A stretch of DNA of 64,000 bases from UBA721 sp002705165 (GTDB taxonomy: Bacteria > Planctomycetota > Planctomycetia > Pirellulales > Pirellulaceae): positions 124,001 to 188,000 of the forward strand of contig JBJLEF010000008.1 in assembly GCA_045565995.1 (NCBI GenBank), written 5' to 3'. Made by a program: the position numbers and the translations under genes. This document shows positions 62,346-64,000 of this stretch, piece by piece. Below the pieces are notes generated by a model. The model saw only the letters and a list, made by a program, of their open reading frames with translations. It had not been told where the DNA came from and did no database searches. Within the stretch, counting starts at the first letter, position 1. Each line of letters starts with the position of its first letter.

Positions 62346-63871
62346 TCCCGTTCCTCCTTAAACCAGATCCGAATAGGATGGTCCGGCACGACACTCAATG
62401 GGATCCTAAACTGCCCGGCGACGATATCATCAACGCCATCTCCATTGATATCCCCACAATCGACCGTGATCAATTCGACCGGCTGCCTGGCAATCAAGTG
62501 TTGCTTTTCAAATCGACCCTTGTCATTCTCTACCCAAATCACACTGGGATTCTGTGGATTCGCGTAATCGTTAGACATACTGATTAAGACGACGTCTAAA
62601 TCACCATCGTTGTCCAAATCTGACGGGGCGGCTGCATAAGTCCCGCCAAGCTTTCCAATCATCTCCGCCTCGAAAGTCCAATCACCTCGATTTCTAAGCC
62701 AGACACAACCGTGATAAGGCATCGGCCACCCGTGCCCAAATTCCAGATTGTCTCCTTGGCTCATCAGAAAATCCATGTAGCCATCCTGATCAAGGTCGAC
62801 TTTAATCAAACCGCCACCGCCAACATCGTAATTATCGGTTTCATAAAGAATTCGCCGACTAAAGTTGCCCTGACCATCATTTTCCAAAGCCCAAACCTCT
62901 TCTTCATCCTGGGTGACAATAACTCCAATATCAGGATCCCCATCTTTGTCATAATCGTGAACAGGTACGTGGATAACCCCCGGCCGGTCGAGAAGTGTGG
63001 AATCGCGAAACTGCAAATCTCCAAGATTCTCTAACAATCGCACGCCACCACGCGCATAACCAAAAACAGCGACCGCCAAATCAGTATCACCATCGTCGTC
63101 AAAGTCACCACACTGAACATCCGCCACTCGTCGCACATCCTTCAGTAACACATGACGCTCATAACGATCTTCTACTTTGAGAAAGAGTATCACCTGCCCC
63201 ACCAGTTCATCTGATGGCATTATATTACCCAATACAGAAACAAGGATGTCCAAGTGACCGTCGTTATTTACATCGAAAACCGTGGCATGAGCCGGAGCTA
63301 CCATCGAGTCACCAATAAGCGTTTCTTTCCACTCATATTCAAATCCATTACTCTCCGACAACTTTTGAATTTCAGCCTGCATCTCTTCAGGTGTGCTATC
63401 TTCGGAAAGATTTGGTTCAAATACTTTTTTCCCCTCATAGCTATAAGCAATGACCGTATTTTGAGAGGCATTACAGACAAGCACTTCATTCTTGCCATCC
63501 CCATCAACGTCAATGATCTGTACATTGGTGATTCTCACTTCATGGGGATCATCCATATCCTTCAATTCACCCGTCTCGGCATCGATCAGTGCCTGCAGGT
63601 GCTCGGGGATATACTTTTCCTGCTCCAGATCTGTCGGGGTCCACGAGTGGTCCGGATGAGGCATAAGGACACGGATCTCGGATGTCAACGATGGAGAAAT
63701 CCCCATCAACCCCCAGACAACAGTCAAAACACCAATCACGCAACAAAGCAGTACCGTTTTTAGTTCCGGACGGTGCATTTTCCCCACAGCATCATAAGCT
63801 GTGAGATTAGCAACCTCCTCAACTAAGGTGTCGCTATTTTCATTATCCATTCGAGAGTCACTCATGATCAT
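62342..63871 (-). CDS. Membrane-anchored VCBS/FG-GAP repeat protein
   Basis: The 509-residue protein has one hydrophobic segment near residues 40-62 (LLCCVIGVLTVVWGLMG) after a polar head, so it is anchored with its bulk outside the cytoplasm. Six Asp-rich calcium-type repeats are visible: DVNNDGHLDILVS, DFDDDGDTDLAVAVF, DYDKDGDPDIGVIV, DLDQDGYMDFLM, DLDNDGDLDVVLIS and DINGDGVDDIVAG. Such FG-GAP/VCBS propellers bind ligands or other proteins and are frequent in planctomycetes. The start is ATG 63871; ATG 63865 is an alternative. It is the first of three translationally coupled genes. The 129 bp to the window edge hold no recognisable gene. Confidence 0.86.
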   Translation of the reverse strand: MIMSDSRMDNENSDTLVEEVANLTAYDAVGKMHRPELKTVLLCCVIGVLTVVWGLMGISPSLTSEIRVLMPHPDHSWTPTDLEQEKYIPEHLQALIDAETGELKDMDDPHEVRITNVQIIDVDGDGKNEVLVCNASQNTVIAYSYEGKKVFEPNLSEDSTPEEMQAEIQKLSESNGFEYEWKETLIGDSMVAPAHATVFDVNNDGHLDILVSVLGNIMPSDELVGQVILFLKVEDRYERHVLLKDVRRVADVQCGDFDDDGDTDLAVAVFGYARGGVRLLENLGDLQFRDSTLLDRPGVIHVPVHDYDKDGDPDIGVIVTQDEEEVWALENDGQGNFSRRILYETDNYDVGGGGLIKVDLDQDGYMDFLMSQGDNLEFGHGWPMPYHGCVWLRNRGDWTFEAEMIGKLGGTYAAAPSDLDNDGDLDVVLISMSNDYANPQNPSVIWVENDKGRFEKQHLIARQPVELITVDCGDINGDGVDDIVAGQFRIPLSVVPDHPIRIWFKEERE

Positions 63872-64000
63872 TCCATCAGGGAGAAGTCACCGTTCTCTTA
63901 CAAGATAGTGCAATCTGATTAATACATAAAGACAGAATTATGTGATGACGAATCACTTTGAATGAAGCGCAATCGGATTAAGCCGCTCGTAGCGTCTTCG

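Noticed and set aside
63872..64000. Possible C-terminus of a further minus-strand gene at the right edge
   Set aside because: Only short open stretches remain in each frame and none shows recognisable protein features.

Overview
The window looks like a chromosomal segment of a planctomycete, by eye a moderate-G+C member of the Planctomycetales/Pirellulales; genus not determined. The strongest pointers are a Planctomycete-cytochrome-C/DUF1549/DUF1553 protein followed directly by a DUF1501 protein, several exported PQQ-like beta-propeller and VCBS proteins, many Tat-type (RR) signal peptides on metabolic enzymes, and scattered genes for tetrahydromethanopterin (H4MPT) biosynthesis. I see no phage, transposon, integron or CRISPR array.

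Layout. 1-822: 3' end of a membrane-anchored coiled-coil protein. 850-6823 (minus): the mutagenic translesion cassette imuA-imuB-dnaE2, preceded by a TTGACA promoter whose spacer and -10 carry a 16-bp near-palindrome that could be the LexA operator. 7082-10510: gltX and glnS side by side. 10518-18623: a pterin block containing beta-RFAP synthase, then pdxJ, an orphan eboE, an SDR that has lost most of its catalytic tetrad and a DHPS-like DUF6513 protein on the plus strand, facing pabB, pabA and a DUF447 protein on the minus strand. 18762-23800: a 53-residue protein with a C-x4-C-x4-C tail, an exported PQQ-type propeller, a Gfo/Idh/MocA oxidoreductase, a fumarylacetoacetase-family protein and an exported enolase-superfamily protein, which looks like a sugar-acid degradation set. 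23828-26426 (minus): amidase and nitrilase-family hydrolase.

26623-31068: octaheme cytochrome/TPR protein, a GalU-like uridylyltransferase with an altered signature, and a glucuronokinase-like GHMP kinase, tightly packed. 31187-35777: the cytochrome/DUF1553 and DUF1501 pair. 35799-40805: glucose-dehydrogenase-like MDR enzyme, aldehyde dehydrogenase and FdhF/YdeP molybdoenzyme. 40971-44564: MFS/spermidine-synthase fusion and a GT39-like membrane glycosyltransferase broken by a single-base frameshift in a run of five C. 44561-52353 (minus): mutS, a PTPS/QueD-type protein, a CitG-like protein, an alpha/beta hydrolase, an SDR, hflX and a flavin-reductase-like protein.

52578-64000: exported TIM-barrel protein with a clear terminator, an orphan HicB/ribbon-helix-helix protein whose stop codon lies in seven perfect copies of an 11-bp tandem repeat, a membrane-anchored PQQ propeller, the RNase P RNA gene (minus), an enolase-superfamily enzyme with an exported esterase, and a translationally coupled VCBS-TPR-gingipain-like (C25) peptidase operon.

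The unifying theme is pterin/C1 metabolism. The pABA pathway (pabAB) supplies the substrate of beta-RFAP synthase, and the DHPS-like, DUF447, CitG-like and PTPS-like proteins are all families that co-occur with H4MPT in bacteria. The observations I rate highest are the degenerate SDR beside the DHPS-like gene, the GalU-like/glucuronokinase pair, the small Cys-tailed protein and the C25 peptidase operon.
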